Notes: generated from the sequence alone by a model not told the origin. Shown: positions 1-12,122, counted from the stretch's first letter. The stretch is DNA of 64,000 bases from Dentipellis sp. KUC8613 (GCA_002286715.1 NSJX01000004.1:756253-820252); one strand, 5' to 3'. Numbers and translations: made by a program.

Positions 1-29
1 GCGAGGTAGCGACGGTAGCTCATACCCAT
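1..29 (-). CDS. Start of a gene cut by the left edge
   Basis: Only the first nine or so codons are visible, beginning MGMSYRRYL on the minus strand. A TATATAA sequence lies about 50 bases upstream of this ATG, which is the main reason to believe it is a real start. The product cannot be named from so little sequence, and a second in-frame ATG two codons later is an alternative start. Confidence 0.3.
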
Positions 30-80
30 GGTGGAAGGCTAAGAGAAGGGGTGAGGACGAGAGAAGGGGGGATGGGAATG

Positions 81-87
81 TTATATA
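81..87 (-). promoter_or_regulatory. TATA-like box for the left-edge gene
   Basis: The minus strand reads TATATAA here, about 50 bases before the ATG at position 29. The spacing would leave a short 5' leader. This is sequence match and position only. Confidence 0.3.
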
Positions 88-969
88 GGAGGCCGATGGG
101 CGATAAGAAGAGGGAGCGGGGTGGGAGATGGTGGCAAGAGTCAGGAGCACTCAACCTCAAACTCGGCACGCTGCCGGTCCCCGTCGGCCGCTGCCCGCAC
201 ATGCTCCTTTTGGCTGGCTCGCACTCCGCTTGCACACCCGCCCCGTGCGACCTCTGCCCCGCTACCGCCCTGCACCGGCGAGGCCAGCCTTTCTGGCCAA
301 TTCCCTCGTCGTCCATCCCTGGCTTATCTGCGCATTAACCCCCCTCCGGTCGGCTCGCCGAACGAGCCCCGCGGGTGGCAGAACAACACGACAGCCGCGC
401 ATGTACCATGATCCAGCGCACGGCTTTATCTCTGCAGCACGTCATGCATGAGTATACTAAGTAGTATCGGACTGGGTGCACTGCTTCCGTTGCCGCGACA
501 CTGGTGCCCCTGCGGGACGAGATTCAGGAAGAAGCCGGCTGCAGGGCGCTGGTCGCCAGCATTTCGCCGACAGGCAACGTGTAAGGACTAGCGGCGTGGT
601 GTGTGCGAATGCGGTGTTGTTGTGGGACAGACACGAAGAGATGAATTGTGAATCGGGGGTGAGACTGCTTTTTGTGGGATTGCGAGCAGCGAGGCGGCGA
701 TCGGGCGTCGATTACCAAATTGGGACGGGGCGGGGAGAGACCAAACAGCCTGCTACAGAACCATCGCTCTGACCTCCGCCATCCCGCCACCTGCCCCGCC
801 AATCCGTCCGCCGTCCTTCAAGCCGCCCGACACCACACACTCCGTCGCCGCACCGCACAGCGAGAAAGTACTCGACGTCGCGTCGTGTTTTAATCACAGG
901 TGTCTGTTGAACCAGCGTCGTACCACTCGCGCAGCACCCCAGTGCCCGTCCGCCGCGTCTTCGCATTCA
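88..969. other. Intergenic; divergent promoter region
   Basis: About 880 bases between the left-edge gene and ULP1. It is CT/GC rich with several overlapping spurious reading frames and no recognisable family. It probably holds the ULP1 promoter and 5' leader. Confidence 0.5.
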
Positions 970-3346
970 ATGCCTCACAAGCGTCCCGCCGCCGACACGC
1001 TTCTCCCCACCCGCGCACCCAAAGTTCCCCGCACAACACACAAAGGCTTTCTTGGCGCCGGCGCCAGCGCGTCGCAGAACGAAGGCTTCGTCGCCCGCTG
1101 GCAGAAAGTTCTTGGGGATCTCACAAGTCTTTCCGCCGAGACCGCCGCTGCCGTCATGCGATGTGAGTCGTTGCCTCGCTCTGTTCGACTACCAAAAACC
1201 TAAACATGTTATGCAGACATCAGCGGGAGTCAATCAGACTCACCCGCCTCTCCTCCTTCCTCCCCCTCCCCCCCACCATCTCCACCCATACCTATAGAAC
1301 TTACCGTGCCCTCACCCGCGATCAGCCGCCATCTCCCACCACGCCCACCTCTCCCGAAATCATATTTCCGCTCTGGCGCGCCACCACCCTCCCCCCATCA
1401 GCCACCAGTCGCGACCCCCGCGCGACGCGAACCTCCACGCTATACCTCGAGTGCTAACAGAACGATGCCGCCGCCTTCGCAGACGCCTTCTGCCAGCGCC
1501 GCATCATCGTCTGTGTTTACCTCTGAGCCGTCAACGTCGACCTTGACACAAAGGACCTCTCATCCCGATCTCGACAACGCGATCAAAATAGTGCAGAAGC
1601 GGACAAAGAGCATGACACCGAAGAAACATCACCACAGAGATCACATATATGCGCATGTGGTACGATGTTCTCTCTCGCTGATTTGATTTCTTCGCTTGAA
1701 CTGGTTTCGTTACTGCAGCACAAATCCAGAGTGCGCGAGGAGCGGGAAAAGGACAAGGTGCGGCTAGCGCAGGAGCTTTATGATTTGAAGCGTGCGGATG
1801 GTGAGTCTGAAAGCTCTCAAAGCCCTTCGAGGCTAAGCAAACAGCCCACGTCAGGATATGGCTCCGACTTCACTTCTTTCAAAAGTACGTCCGGTCGCGA
1901 AAGTAAAAAGATCACCTGTGTCTCATAGGTGTGCTAGGCTGGCTGAATTACAGGGTACAACTCGAGAAGCTCGATGGGTCCAAGTTGCTTTCGCGTAAGT
2001 CCTTCTGTTAGTGTCTTGGCTATCTCTCACCCTTTTTCTCTCGAAGCTTCGTCTTCTATGCCGAACTTGCGAAGCCATGCCGCAGCACAAGAGTCAATGA
2101 GAAGGATTCCGCTGTCTGAAGTACGCCTACCCTTCACCCATGTCTCGACGGAACTAACTCAGATGACTTAGGATGTGACATCTGACTTCCTGGCGCGAGC
2201 TCTGGAGAAAGCCCGGATCACACTCTCAAGGTTGGAGCTTTTCTGGTGTCGTTGTGTCGTTGGGTTACTCTATTGACGATGCTTCCAGCCCCAAGCCTCT
2301 GAAACCATTCTCCCCTTCCTTGGAGCAAATCCAGAAACTCAAACGCGCTCGTGACGAAGAGATTGAACAGCTCCTCCGTCCAAAATATCCGTTATCTCTT
2401 CCCCCAGAGAAGGACGCCGAGGTCACCGACCTGTTCGCGAAGCGCGGCACCATCGCCCGCATCGCTCGCGAGCAAGTTTCGGACCGCGATATATCGCGCC
2501 TGCGCCCAAGCCAGTGGCTAAATGACGAGATTATCAATTTCTACGGGCAGATGATCCTCTCGCGCTCCGAGGGGAGCAAGGAGAATCCAGGCGCTGGGGC
2601 ACCGGGCGTTAATGGTGTCAACGGTGTCAATAGCACCAAGAAGGGCAGCAGCAAAGGCAAATTGCTGGATGTGCACTACTTCAGCACGTTCTTCTGGTCG
2701 AAGCTGAAGGGGGATGGGTACGAGAAGGGGCGCCTTGCCAAGTGGACGAAAAGGGTGCGTCCGGCGTCGGGCCTGAGGCGTCCGCTTTGAAATTACAAAC
2801 TAACCTCCACCCCCCTTCGCAGATCGATATCTTTTCAAAGGATGTCATCTTGATACCCATCAACCACAACAACTCCCACTGGACGGGCGCCGCGATTAAC
2901 TTCCGCCAGAAGCGCGTGGAGTCGTATGACAGTATGGGCATGAACCGGCGCGAGGTGCACAAGGTATGCCTGCCATCTCCGACATCTGCACCTGCCTGCA
3001 GCGTCTCATGTGCGCTTCTTCTAGCTTCTGAGAGAGTATATCGATGCCGAGCACCGGAACAAGAAAAAGAAGCCATTCGACTTTACAGGTTGGCAGGACT
3101 ACTCGCCCGAGGTGCGTCTTCTACATCCGCGCGCTCTAGGGCCTCATCTGACTTTGAACGTGTGTGTTCTAGAACACACCACAGCAGGAGAACGGCTACG
3201 ACTGCGGCGTATTCACCTGCCAGTTCCTCGAGTCGCTCGCGCGGGGCGAGGACGCGCCATTCGGTTTTGAGCAGAAGCACATGCCGTATCTGCGCCGGCG
3301 CATGGTCTGGGAGATCGGGCACACGCAGTTCCTCGGCCAGTCATAG
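970..3346 (+). CDS. ULP1: Ulp1-family SUMO protease
   Basis: This is a cysteine protease of family C48. Such enzymes mature SUMO and remove it from substrates, in yeast largely at the nuclear pore. The start is the ATG of MPHKRPAADT. At least seven introns follow; the first donor is at 1163 and its acceptor ends at 1216. The N-terminal third is Ser/Pro-rich with a coiled-coil-like charged stretch (KSRVREEREKDKVRLAQELY). The C-terminal catalytic domain shows LRPSQWLNDEIINFYG, then the triad: His in NNSHWTGAAI, Asp in VESYDSMGMN and Cys in NGYDCGVFTCQFLE. The conserved Gln of the oxyanion hole is likely in NTPQQENGYD. The protein ends GHTQFLGQS. The domain is complete and nothing looks broken. 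It is unrelated by position to the second Ulp1 domain, which lies inside the transposon. Confidence 0.93.
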
Positions 3347-3657
3347 CATCGGGTTCTGGACATCTATATCTAGTGTTTACGGTTATATTGCCGGCCAGTC
3401 GAACGCCTGTTTTGCGTACAGCGCGGCGTTTTTACTATACTTTCGCATTAATAGCAGCTCTGGGGACGAGCGCCGTGCGGCGCGTTGTGGGTGCGATGAT
3501 ATATTGCGTGCACAGGTGGACATAGCCACCTCGGAGATGCGAGAGGCAGATGGAAGATGAAGCAGATGAACTGAGAACAGAGATGGTACTGTAGAGTATA
3601 ACAGAAGATGCAAAGGAAAGATGCAGGACGGGAGGCGGCAGGGACGAGAATGCAGGC
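3347..3657. other. Intergenic between convergent ULP1 and BET1
   Basis: This 311-base stretch should hold the 3' untranslated regions of two convergent genes. No gene or repeat stands out. Confidence 0.5.
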
Positions 3658-4299
3658 TCATCGCCGAAACCACCAGACGACGATGAAGAACCAGAAGACG
3701 AAGACGAGGAAGACGATGTACCAGAGCCAGCGGCAGCCCTGCCGCGCAGCCATGTTGTTCATCCGGCGGAACGTGCCCGAGAGGATGCCAGACGTCTCTG
3801 CGAAGGCGTCGTTCTGCACCACATAACCACAAGACGGAGTTAGATTTCGGCGTGCACGGACGGAAGGAAGACGGATGAATGACGCACCATCTGGCTGAGC
3901 TGCACCGTCGACTCGCGCACCTCGTTCCCAATCCCAATCGTAATCTGCGCACACCCACAAAGCACATCAGCACCCCCGTCCAACACAACACAACACACAA
4001 ACGCGCAAATCCACGTGGAAAAACTCACGCACATCCTTGAGCATCTTCACCTTCGCGCTGAGCCCCTCGAGCGCCTCGTCGTTCTGGCCCTCGAGGTCGT
4101 CCGCGAAGCGGTGCCCCCGCGGCGCGTTGTCGAAGGGCGACGAGCGCCCGCTGTGCGGCGGCGTGACGCGGTACGGGCCGCTGCTGCTGCTGTCGGGCAG
4201 GCCGAGCGCGGCGCGCGAGCCGGGGCGGTAGCTGTGTGCGTTGTGGGTCGGTTAGTTTGTGCGCCCAGAGGCGGGGATTGGGGCTTACCGTTGTGACAT
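3658..4299 (-). CDS. BET1: Bet1-type SNARE
   Basis: Bet1 is a Qc-SNARE for ER-to-Golgi and intra-Golgi vesicle fusion. The first exon is tiny (MSQ plus two bases) and ends at a GTAAGC donor. The next exon reads YRPGSRAALGLPDSSSSG and runs into the SNARE helix GQNDEALEGLSAKVKMLKD, then ITIGIGNEVRESTVQLSQM, then AFAETSGILSGTFRRMNNMA. The C-terminus is a single membrane anchor (WLWYIVFLVFVFWFFIVVWW) followed by RR. The roughly 130-residue length, SNARE core and tail anchor are typical of Bet1; Sft1 is the main alternative. A DNA transposon is inserted 95 bases upstream of the start codon, so the promoter has been separated from the gene. Confidence 0.88.
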
Positions 4300-4386
4300 G
4301 GGATGGGGAGGGTGAGAGGGCGTATGTACGGCGGGCAGGAGGCGTGTCTGGTCAGTGGTGCATGCTTTGGAGAGCAAGCCTGAGAG

Positions 4387-4394
4387 ACGTCGAC
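4387..4394. repeat. Target-site duplication, left copy
   Basis: ACGTCGAC sits directly outside the left terminal repeat of the transposon. The identical octamer follows the right terminal repeat at 12160-12167. Confidence 0.9.
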
Positions 4395-4428
4395 AGGACC
4401 CCTGCATATGCGCACGGAGGTTCCATCC
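4395..4428 (+). repeat. Left terminal inverted repeat
   Basis: It begins AGGACCCCTGCATA and ends GGTTCCATCC. The first 14 bases match the right end perfectly and 28 of 34 match overall. This is the sequence expected to be cut by the transposase. Confidence 0.92.
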
Positions 4429-4453
4429 GAAAGTCACATATTTTGGGCGATCC

Positions 4454-4605
4454 GTCCGCACGTATTTTGGCCGAAAATGGCCGAAAATGGGATGGAACAC
4501 CTTGATTTCGAGGAATATGTCCGCACAAATGGATTGAGGCTATGGGATAGTCAGGAACGTCCGCATGGTCGGATGGATGTTCGGAAAGAGCAAGTTTCGT
4601 CCGCA
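4454..4605. repeat. Left subterminal GTCCGCA repeats
   Basis: GTCCGCA occurs at 4454, 4519, 4559 and 4599, all in plus orientation. A nearby tandem CCGAAAATGG pair (4471-4490) runs into GATGGAAC, the reverse complement of part of the terminal repeat. Clustered short motifs near transposon ends usually bind transposase; that role is inferred. Confidence 0.7.
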
Positions 4606-4665
4606 TAGATTGAATCAATGTGTGGTCTAAGTATCACAAGAGCTATGCTAAAGGAAGGTATGTCA

Positions 4666-7600
4666 TTATGCTACGGAGCCTTTGCAGTCGCGAACATGCG
4701 GGGAATCCGGGGATTGATCCGGCAGACTCGTACTAATGCTCGAGGAAGGATCTGGAATGGACTGGCGCTGCGACTCGAGCTTTATAAGGGCCTGAATACA
4801 ATTGAAAATATCAGATGAACGTTGCTCAAGGGCTTTGAGAATGTGTGTGGGGAAGCTGCCGAGCGTAATATAATGAAAGGGGTGATTTGGATCGACGACC
4901 ATGTCGACTGCTCTGATATCAGAGCTTGCAGAGGCGAAAGAGAACATGACATGAGTTCGAGGGATGCGAAGAAAGGTTGCACAGCCAAGAGCTGCACAGG
5001 AAAGAGACGAGTACGTGTGCATATATGAAGGGGTGAAGACACGGCCTACGATATATGACGAGGACCCTACACTGGTGACAGAAGCAGTCCAGTCGTGCTT
5101 GGCACCACGGGCACCGGTGGTGGTATACATGGTCACGACTGTACAAGAATTCAATATATAATATCCGTGAATGGATAAGCAATCACATACCCTCAGCGAG
5201 CACAATCTCGGGAACACTATCCTTTGTATCCGGGCGGAGAGCTGCCACAAAATGACCAGATCTGAGTGGACAAAGACTTGTGATATTACCATTGTGCATA
5301 TTCTCATGTATATCTTGGAGAACAGCAAATGCTGTTGCACGATGGTGCATGAATTTCTGCATGACATACCTTCAGTAACACGTAGAATTGCCTACAACAG
5401 AGATTGAGACTCACCGATGACGAAACCTCAAGGAGTGTTGCCTTCTGTTCTGCACGTACACTTGTTGAAGTATTCCCAAGAGCGTAAATGCCGGTGTGCC
5501 TGACTTGACGATTGACACCCGACGTTGTGCTCTGCGTGGTCAACAGGCTGTCGGGGGATGCAGACAACACTGCGATATGACGCAGAAGTGCATCACGTAC
5601 TGACATGTCGTTAGAAGCCTCCGAAGCGCTATGGGTCGTCTTCGATGTAAGATGCGTCTCAGAGAATTCTGTCAGATCTTTGAGACGCGCAACCTGTCGC
5701 ACAGCCTTGGAAGTTGATATCGGTTGGTGTTTTCTACGGATGGAGACAAGTGAGTCGTTGCTGAATGTGAAACTTGTCAATTGTGGCTGTGTCAACAGAG
5801 CGACAGACTGGCTTCCAGCAGACGACAGTCGATTGGCCACCGACTCCGGTGGCAACGTCTATAACAGAAGTAAACTTGCTGAATCGAGATTTCGGGGATA
5901 TAATAATGCTTACCGTGCTTATGCGCGCAATCTGTTTACTATACTCGGCAACAAGCTCTCTAATACTTTCCTCATCTACGTGTGATGTATCGGGAAGTGA
6001 CATGCTGCCAGACCAAGGGGGGAAAATCAGTGATTAGTTTGCGTAGTCGATAATGTGCTCACATAGTGACAGTCTTATCGGCAGCTTCAGCAGCGAGTGC
6101 CATCTCACAAGTCTCCATTTCATCTTCCACCGAAGACTTGAAGGAATCATTCACATACAATGCCAACATGTCGACAATACTGTGAGGCATTTTGGTAGGA
6201 GCATGTACCTGCTTTACGGGAGCACTTGACGGGTGAGGCTCACGGTATTTTGCCAAGATGTCCTTTGCGTTGATGCCGACAACTGACAAAAGCTGTTCGA
6301 CCTCTTCGAATGCATGCTTAGAGGCGTCAGCAAAGTCCTCGTCAGAAGGCCAAGACATAAGTGCTGCGAGATCAAGGTCTGGGGCGTGGTAATATGTGTG
6401 ATGATATCCAGCAGCGGTTTGATTGGCCTTCTCTTCAGGCGACAGTCCTTGGAATGCACCAAGCATTAGAGAGCGCAGTTTGGGTTCCAGATAAAGCATG
6501 TCAGAGTAGTTGAAGTCCTTCTTTAGCTGTCGCAGCATCCCGAAAATGTGTTCACAGACTTCGGTAGAATGAAGCCACGGCAGTAGAGGATATGTAGGAT
6601 AGAACCGGCGATAGACAGCAATAAGCTCAATTAGACTGTCGCAAAGTCGAAGGAATATGTCGAAAGATTCATGTGAGATGAAGTGTATGTGAGTGCGATG
6701 GTGTGGATGAGCCTCGATGTGACTTCGCCAGGCCATAAGGAAGAACCTTGCGCGGATCACCATGTTGGCGCGGGTAGCATGATCAAGGTTCCTATTTTGC
6801 CATGCATCGTAAAGTTCACCTAGAACAAATAGATAGACCCCAAGTCCATTGGATTCTGGACAGAAATATTTGAGAACGCATGACAGGGCTTCTGACGATA
6901 AGAGACGCTGGGCCGCACGATCGTCTTGTCGATCGAGACGCTCCACGTCGCGCACAAAAAGGCTACCCATGGGATGTTGGGAAAGGTTGCGGACCTGCTT
7001 ATAATTGATAGTGTGGTTGCCTAATGCAAGGGCTCGTGCACCAGACAAAAGTTGGTTTCGCGCAGTCTTCCCACCATGCTTTGAGTCTTGTACGGCGACA
7101 GAGGGACGATGGTCGAATAGAGGGACAAGATAGTCCAGCCGACAGCCCGGGACATTATTCGGGATTGAGAATGCATAAGATGAAGTCCTTGACGTTGTGA
7201 TGAGCCGTTGCAACGAACGCTCAACTTCCGTGCCATCGGCAGCATACGAAACAGGATAAATACCCTCATTATGCAGAAGCTGCAATAGATGCATGTGCAG
7301 CTCGGCAAGGGACTCTGCAGAATCTTTTGACCCGCGTGCTACGGCTGCAAGAAGAATCGGTGGTATGCGAGGCAGGGGAATAGTGAGAACCCAGATACGC
7401 AGCTGATGGATCTGTATCAGCACGACAAGCAATGCAAAATATAATGACTTATACATACTTTATCCGCCTTCTCTAGCTTTGCATCCCCTAAGATTGATTC
7501 CACATCCTCGACCGATGTGACCCGAATGGTACCCCGACTCGCACCGAGAAGAAGCCACACATTACTAGCCTCCTGCCGTATTGTCAAGGCCTTTTCCAAG

Positions 7601-10600
7601 TCAGTGTCATCCCACGAAAGGCCCAATGGCCCCGAGTACTTTAGATCCCGAAGAATCTTAACTGCTCGGGTGATATTTCCTGCTGCAATATCGGGCTCAA
7701 ACCGTGGCTGCTTTGTCTGAAGATGTCTATGACCAGTGGTCAGTCAAGAAATTCAACGCTAAGCTAGATCACGGGGATGCATACCTGATACTGCGAAGAC
7801 TGCGGCCTCCAAATACACGCTGGAATGCAAGATATGCGCGACATGAGATCGACGCCAGATAAGTGGAGAAGGCGTCTAGTCCTTCTGAGTAATGCATGTT
7901 GCGCAATGACTTCCCCTTCCTGAGACGATCGGCTTTGATCATCATGGCTTCGACCATGGCCAAAATTGTTCCCTGTGTCTTGAACTTGCCGGAAACAGCA
8001 CCTTTTGCGAACCGAAGCCAGGGTGTCTGCCCGTCATTCTGCATGAAACCTATGATGAGCATTTAAAAGGACTATCTTGTGCAGATAAATTCCATACCGC
8101 CTCCACTAGTTCTTGCAAACCTTGGTGTCTGAGATACAAGTCGCCGAGTGCACTAGAGCGATATTGTTTTGGCGTGAATTTGGTGTTTTTATCAAGAGGG
8201 AGAGGGACATTCAAAGCATTCTGAAATGTGTGGAGATGGAGAAGATGGAGGCACTGTGTACACGGGGCATAGTCGGGTATTGAAGGTGACGGACTGGCCT
8301 GACCAGCGCACTTAGTCGAGAACACGGCACCAAGTGAGTGTTTATTAAGCCACTTGTAAAGTTGCTGTTCACGACGGGTGACCTTCATCCGTTCCGCATA
8401 GGTCAGAGCAGACCACCGGCATAGACGTGATTCCCGGTGGAAAAGCTGCACGGCAATACACTCGCGTGATGGAGCGCCTCCGCCGTCGACAGCTGTACGA
8501 CGAAGATACTTGTCAACAAGACGATTCGCATCACGAGTCAGCCCAGAGCATGGGACTTTAGATGTTTCCACGGTGCCTTGCAAGGGACTCCCTGCACCAG
8601 CTTTTGTGAATGCCGTCGATGGTGTGGTTTTTGGGCTAAAGAACGACTGGAGCGACTTAGTTATAAGCCCTTTAGAACGCTGTTTTGTACATTTTGCCGA
8701 CGTGCGATGCTCCTTCCACCTCTTCAGATCATATAGAACACGCATCTGGATCCATGTTGCACAAGCTGAGCACCGTACAGCACAAAGATCATGAGATTTG
8801 AATTCTGCATGAGGGTCTTCAGCGAGAACCTTGTTGCGAAATCTATCGAGACTCTGTGAATTGGCTCGGAAGTCGACGTTACGAGAGCTAGCTTTCAAAG
8901 ATTTTTGTTGAGCCCAAGACGACTGCGTAGACATCCGAGGGTGAGAAAGCCGCTGCCTTTTGATACGCACGAAGCTGCCATCCGAATCAGGTGCATCCGA
9001 ATCGGAGAATGTACAATCTGAGTTGCCGCTATGATTCCCTGCATTGAACTGTTTTGACGACGAGTCGAGAGCGGCATCTGGCACATCTCTGTCACGTTTT
9101 GAGGAAGTTGTGAGGGTGGTAGCAGAGGGCGTCTCGATGGAGAATGAACAAGTCGGCGGTGACGCTGGGCGGGATACAACTAGAGGAATCATGTGAGGAC
9201 GAAGGAGTGCATAGCAATGTAAGATGCAACTGACCTAACCATTCGTCCAAGCACTCTAATAGACCAGGTGACGAGGAAGAAGAAGGAATAGACGAATGTG
9301 CGAGACTGTCGTCATGAAGATGCAATTCGACATTGTCCAATGACAGACCGTGAGCCAAAGATGTTGCTGGGTCATCCATACCAAGAACAGGTGAAGCGGT
9401 GGTAGCTGGTGAAGTCCTGTCCACAAGCCGCTCAGAGAGTCTGATAAACCACTGCATACGATGCAGCGCAAAGTGTTCCTGGGTCCATCTGTCATAGCCA
9501 ACATAGTCTGCCCCGAGTGTGCTGAGGTATGCGATCCCACAGGAGAAAGAGTCAACCTGGCGAGGGCACTGTATCGGAGGGATGACAGTCCAGTTGTCGG
9601 TCTTCCCAAGGACGGCTTGTAGGTACCATGTCACTAGTTCGCACATCTCTGGAGTGACGGTAGCATTTGGATTTGCACCATCCCGGTATGCGAACGTCCT
9701 GTTTACGAGATCGACCTTGATTCCCGTCCAATGACCGCCAGGGTTGACAGGAATTTCTAGAATATCAACTCGACCCGCGGAAAGATCACGGTCTAATGTC
9801 GAAGAGAGTCGAGAATTGTATATGCTCCCGGCAGAGCGGGCATGTAGGTTGCGGAGGGCTGGAAGGAAAAAGCAATTTGCAAGCCGAACGCGACTGGTTT
9901 CCTCGAAAGACTGGACGATGTGAGACAATCCAGCATTGATCATCTCATCATCTAGCCACCTGTCGCTGAGAAAATATGATAGATGACTGGTGGTCAGCAC
10001 GACAGCATGGCCAAGCCCGGGTACAGTTGAATTCCATGGTATGTCGGCAAAGCGTTCTCGACAAGCATGGACCAATTCAGCTGCGACATCTGCAGGCGTT
10101 GACGTCTCGACCCTAGCAAGCCACTTTGATGCAGCAGTCCACTTCTGCATCTTATCGACAGCGATTTGGATATCTCCGAGTAATCTCTCAGTCCAAAGGG
10201 GCCAACGATAATGAGGGGCAGATGGCAGGTGCACAGAGCCAGCACCCGAGAGCCATGCACTGTCAAATGAGGACCGTAGCTGAGAAACAAGGTGTACGGA
10301 ATTAATGAGATGAGGTCGACATAGATTAGCCAGGAATGGGTGAAACTCCGGGTCAGAGGGGTCATTTGTCAAGACATTTGGGGCATCTGGAAGGTATCGT
10401 GCGATGTCGGAGGCCGCAGATCTTTGGGAGAGGTCCGAGATTTGACTCAGTACCTCCGTAACCATTAAGGACGAGTCCGGAATCATAGCATCCAAGACTG
10501 ATGCGGGTATCGTGCGAGCAGCATTCCGTGCACGTTTAACGCATCGGGGTAGATCGTCATTCCATGAAAGACCGTGACCGATCCATTCTGCAGAGTTGAA

Positions 10601-11306
10601 TTGGCCAGGCTCGTCATCGTCACTCGAATCAGACAGATGAACAATACCAGCGGGCAGTGCTGCTGCGCCATGTGGAGCTCCTCCCAAAAGCCGATAACGT
10701 GGGATGAGCTGATGAGGGAGGTCTGAATTCTTGCAAGAGACGCCGTGGAGCGCGTCACGCTGGACGAAAGCCGGTGTATCATGATATGGGAATGAGTGTC
10801 GGGCGAGCTCTGTCCGAGTTGGCGAACAATATCTGACAGCAAGCCGTCGAAGTCTGTCAAGTCGCATGTGGGACGCATGTGTGCGATGGTAGCGGAAAGG
10901 ACCCAAGAGCAGACGATCAAATGGAAGGTGGAAAGGAGAGTGTAAAAAGACTGCCAAACGGTGAGACCATGGCATGAATGAGAACATCATATGTAGACGT
11001 ACCGATGAAGCCAATTGTGATCAAAATTTCGGTAACGTAGACAGAGGCGGCGAATCCAACCTGGTCGGCACCATATCTTAGCGCCGCGCACTCGAGAACA
11101 GGTTGCGAGCACCACAGAAACAGGAGGACGACTGTAACGCATACAGCCAGCCAAGCTGAGAAAAATCCTGCAGTCGCACCCGAGCGCATGACGCAGAGAG
11201 GCGATACAGGTTTGAGACGTGGCTTTACAAGTTCTAGAGCAGCATGCAGCATGAGTTGCATAGTATACGCATAGAGCACAAGATACATACTTTTGCTATC
11301 CGCCAT
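4666..11306 (-). CDS. Transposon-encoded Ulp1 protease-transposase fusion
   Basis: A single spliced gene of roughly 2000 codons. The N-terminal part (11306 to about 10950) is hydrophobic and its splicing is uncertain. Next comes a C48 protease: FLSDRWLDDEMINAGLSHI, then His in NPGGHWTGIK, Asp in AYRDGANPN and Cys in QVDSFSCGIAYL. A 55-base intron (9180-9234) joins it in frame to a Ser-rich linker and a Cys/His cluster (VRCSACATWIQ ... WKEHRTSAKC) that could bind DNA. Further introns (8050-8097 and others) lead in frame to a transposase domain with GLSWDDTDLEKAL, AVQDSKHGGKTARN and STEVCEHIFGMLR. These hold plausible D, D and E catalytic residues. Exons continue through ESIRELVAEYSKQI and MSVRDALLRHIAVL to a stop near 4666; the last splice sites are uncertain. 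All joins checked keep frame, so no inactivating break is seen. Confidence 0.82.
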
Positions 11307-11384
11307 TGCATGTGACGCACAAGATATCTATGAGGGTAAAAAGGGGGGCTTCTTAGCTGTACTGCGGCTTCATAAGTGAATCAA

Positions 11385-11938
11385 ATGGACTCCGATGGAT
11401 TGGAACGTACCATATGCGATACCCTCGCTTAGACGACCCCACTCGGCAGTCTCGCAGACCGGTCAACCGTCTGGTGCCTCGAAGCGAAAGGGGCACTGAG
11501 AAGTTGAAGGAACAGCCTTAGCGAGAGATCTCGCCGACCGTGCGCTCGTGCTAATCGAAGTTGCCTAGGCAGCCAGTCATATTTGAAAATTCACCGTCGG
11601 ACCAGCCTCGTTCAGGAGTCGTTGCTGTTACCTGTAAGTCGGGAAAAGTCTGTGTTCAGGTAGATGGATGTTTGCTACGATTTTACAAGGCAAGTGTCGT
11701 CGTCGTTGAGAACAAGAGTTCGCCGTGTATACGCAAACCTTGACAGTCGCCATTTGAATTCTTTCGCGGAGCTTCATTTCCTGAGGTGAACGTCGGCGGC
11801 ACGGCGACGGCAGCGCTGATGTCGCCCGACAAGCGCAAAGTGATCGCAATGCTAAACCAGAAGGACGTAGATGGGACAGATCTACATGATCGAGCCATGT
11901 TACAAGGCAGACCATCCCATAGATGTGGCATCACATGA
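11385..11938 (+). CDS. Possible small divergent gene inside the transposon
   Basis: On the plus strand, a short open stretch starting ATG at 11385 or 11413 reads DDPTRQSRRPVNRLVPRSER. A later open stretch reads FFRGASFPEVNVGGTATAAL and ends GRPSHRCGIT at 11938. Codon use looks coding, but I could not join the pieces with convincing splice sites. It may be a small accessory protein of the element, a captured gene fragment or chance. No family is recognised. Confidence 0.22.
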
Positions 11939-11983
11939 GGTGAGTTGAGGTCCGAGAGCACTCCTGTGCTGCACCCCAGATCT

Positions 11984-12122
11984 GTCCGCATCTGGATGGA
12001 ACATTGCTCCCGACGGGGCCGATCCGGCCGCGCATTGGGATGAGACATAGGCGAAAATTTCCCCCTTTTTGTCCGCATAAGGATGCCACCTAAGACCCTG
12101 ATTATACCCATTTCCGTCCGCA
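11984..12122. repeat. Right subterminal GTCCGCA repeats
   Basis: GTCCGCA occurs at 11984, 12071 and 12116. Each is followed by CTGGATGG or TAAGGATG. The orientation is the same as at the left end, so these are direct rather than inverted subterminal repeats. Confidence 0.7.

Noticed and set aside
20..802. Several 70-107-codon frames on both strands
   Set aside because: GC-rich upstream DNA gives many overlapping open frames; none has a domain or membrane signal.
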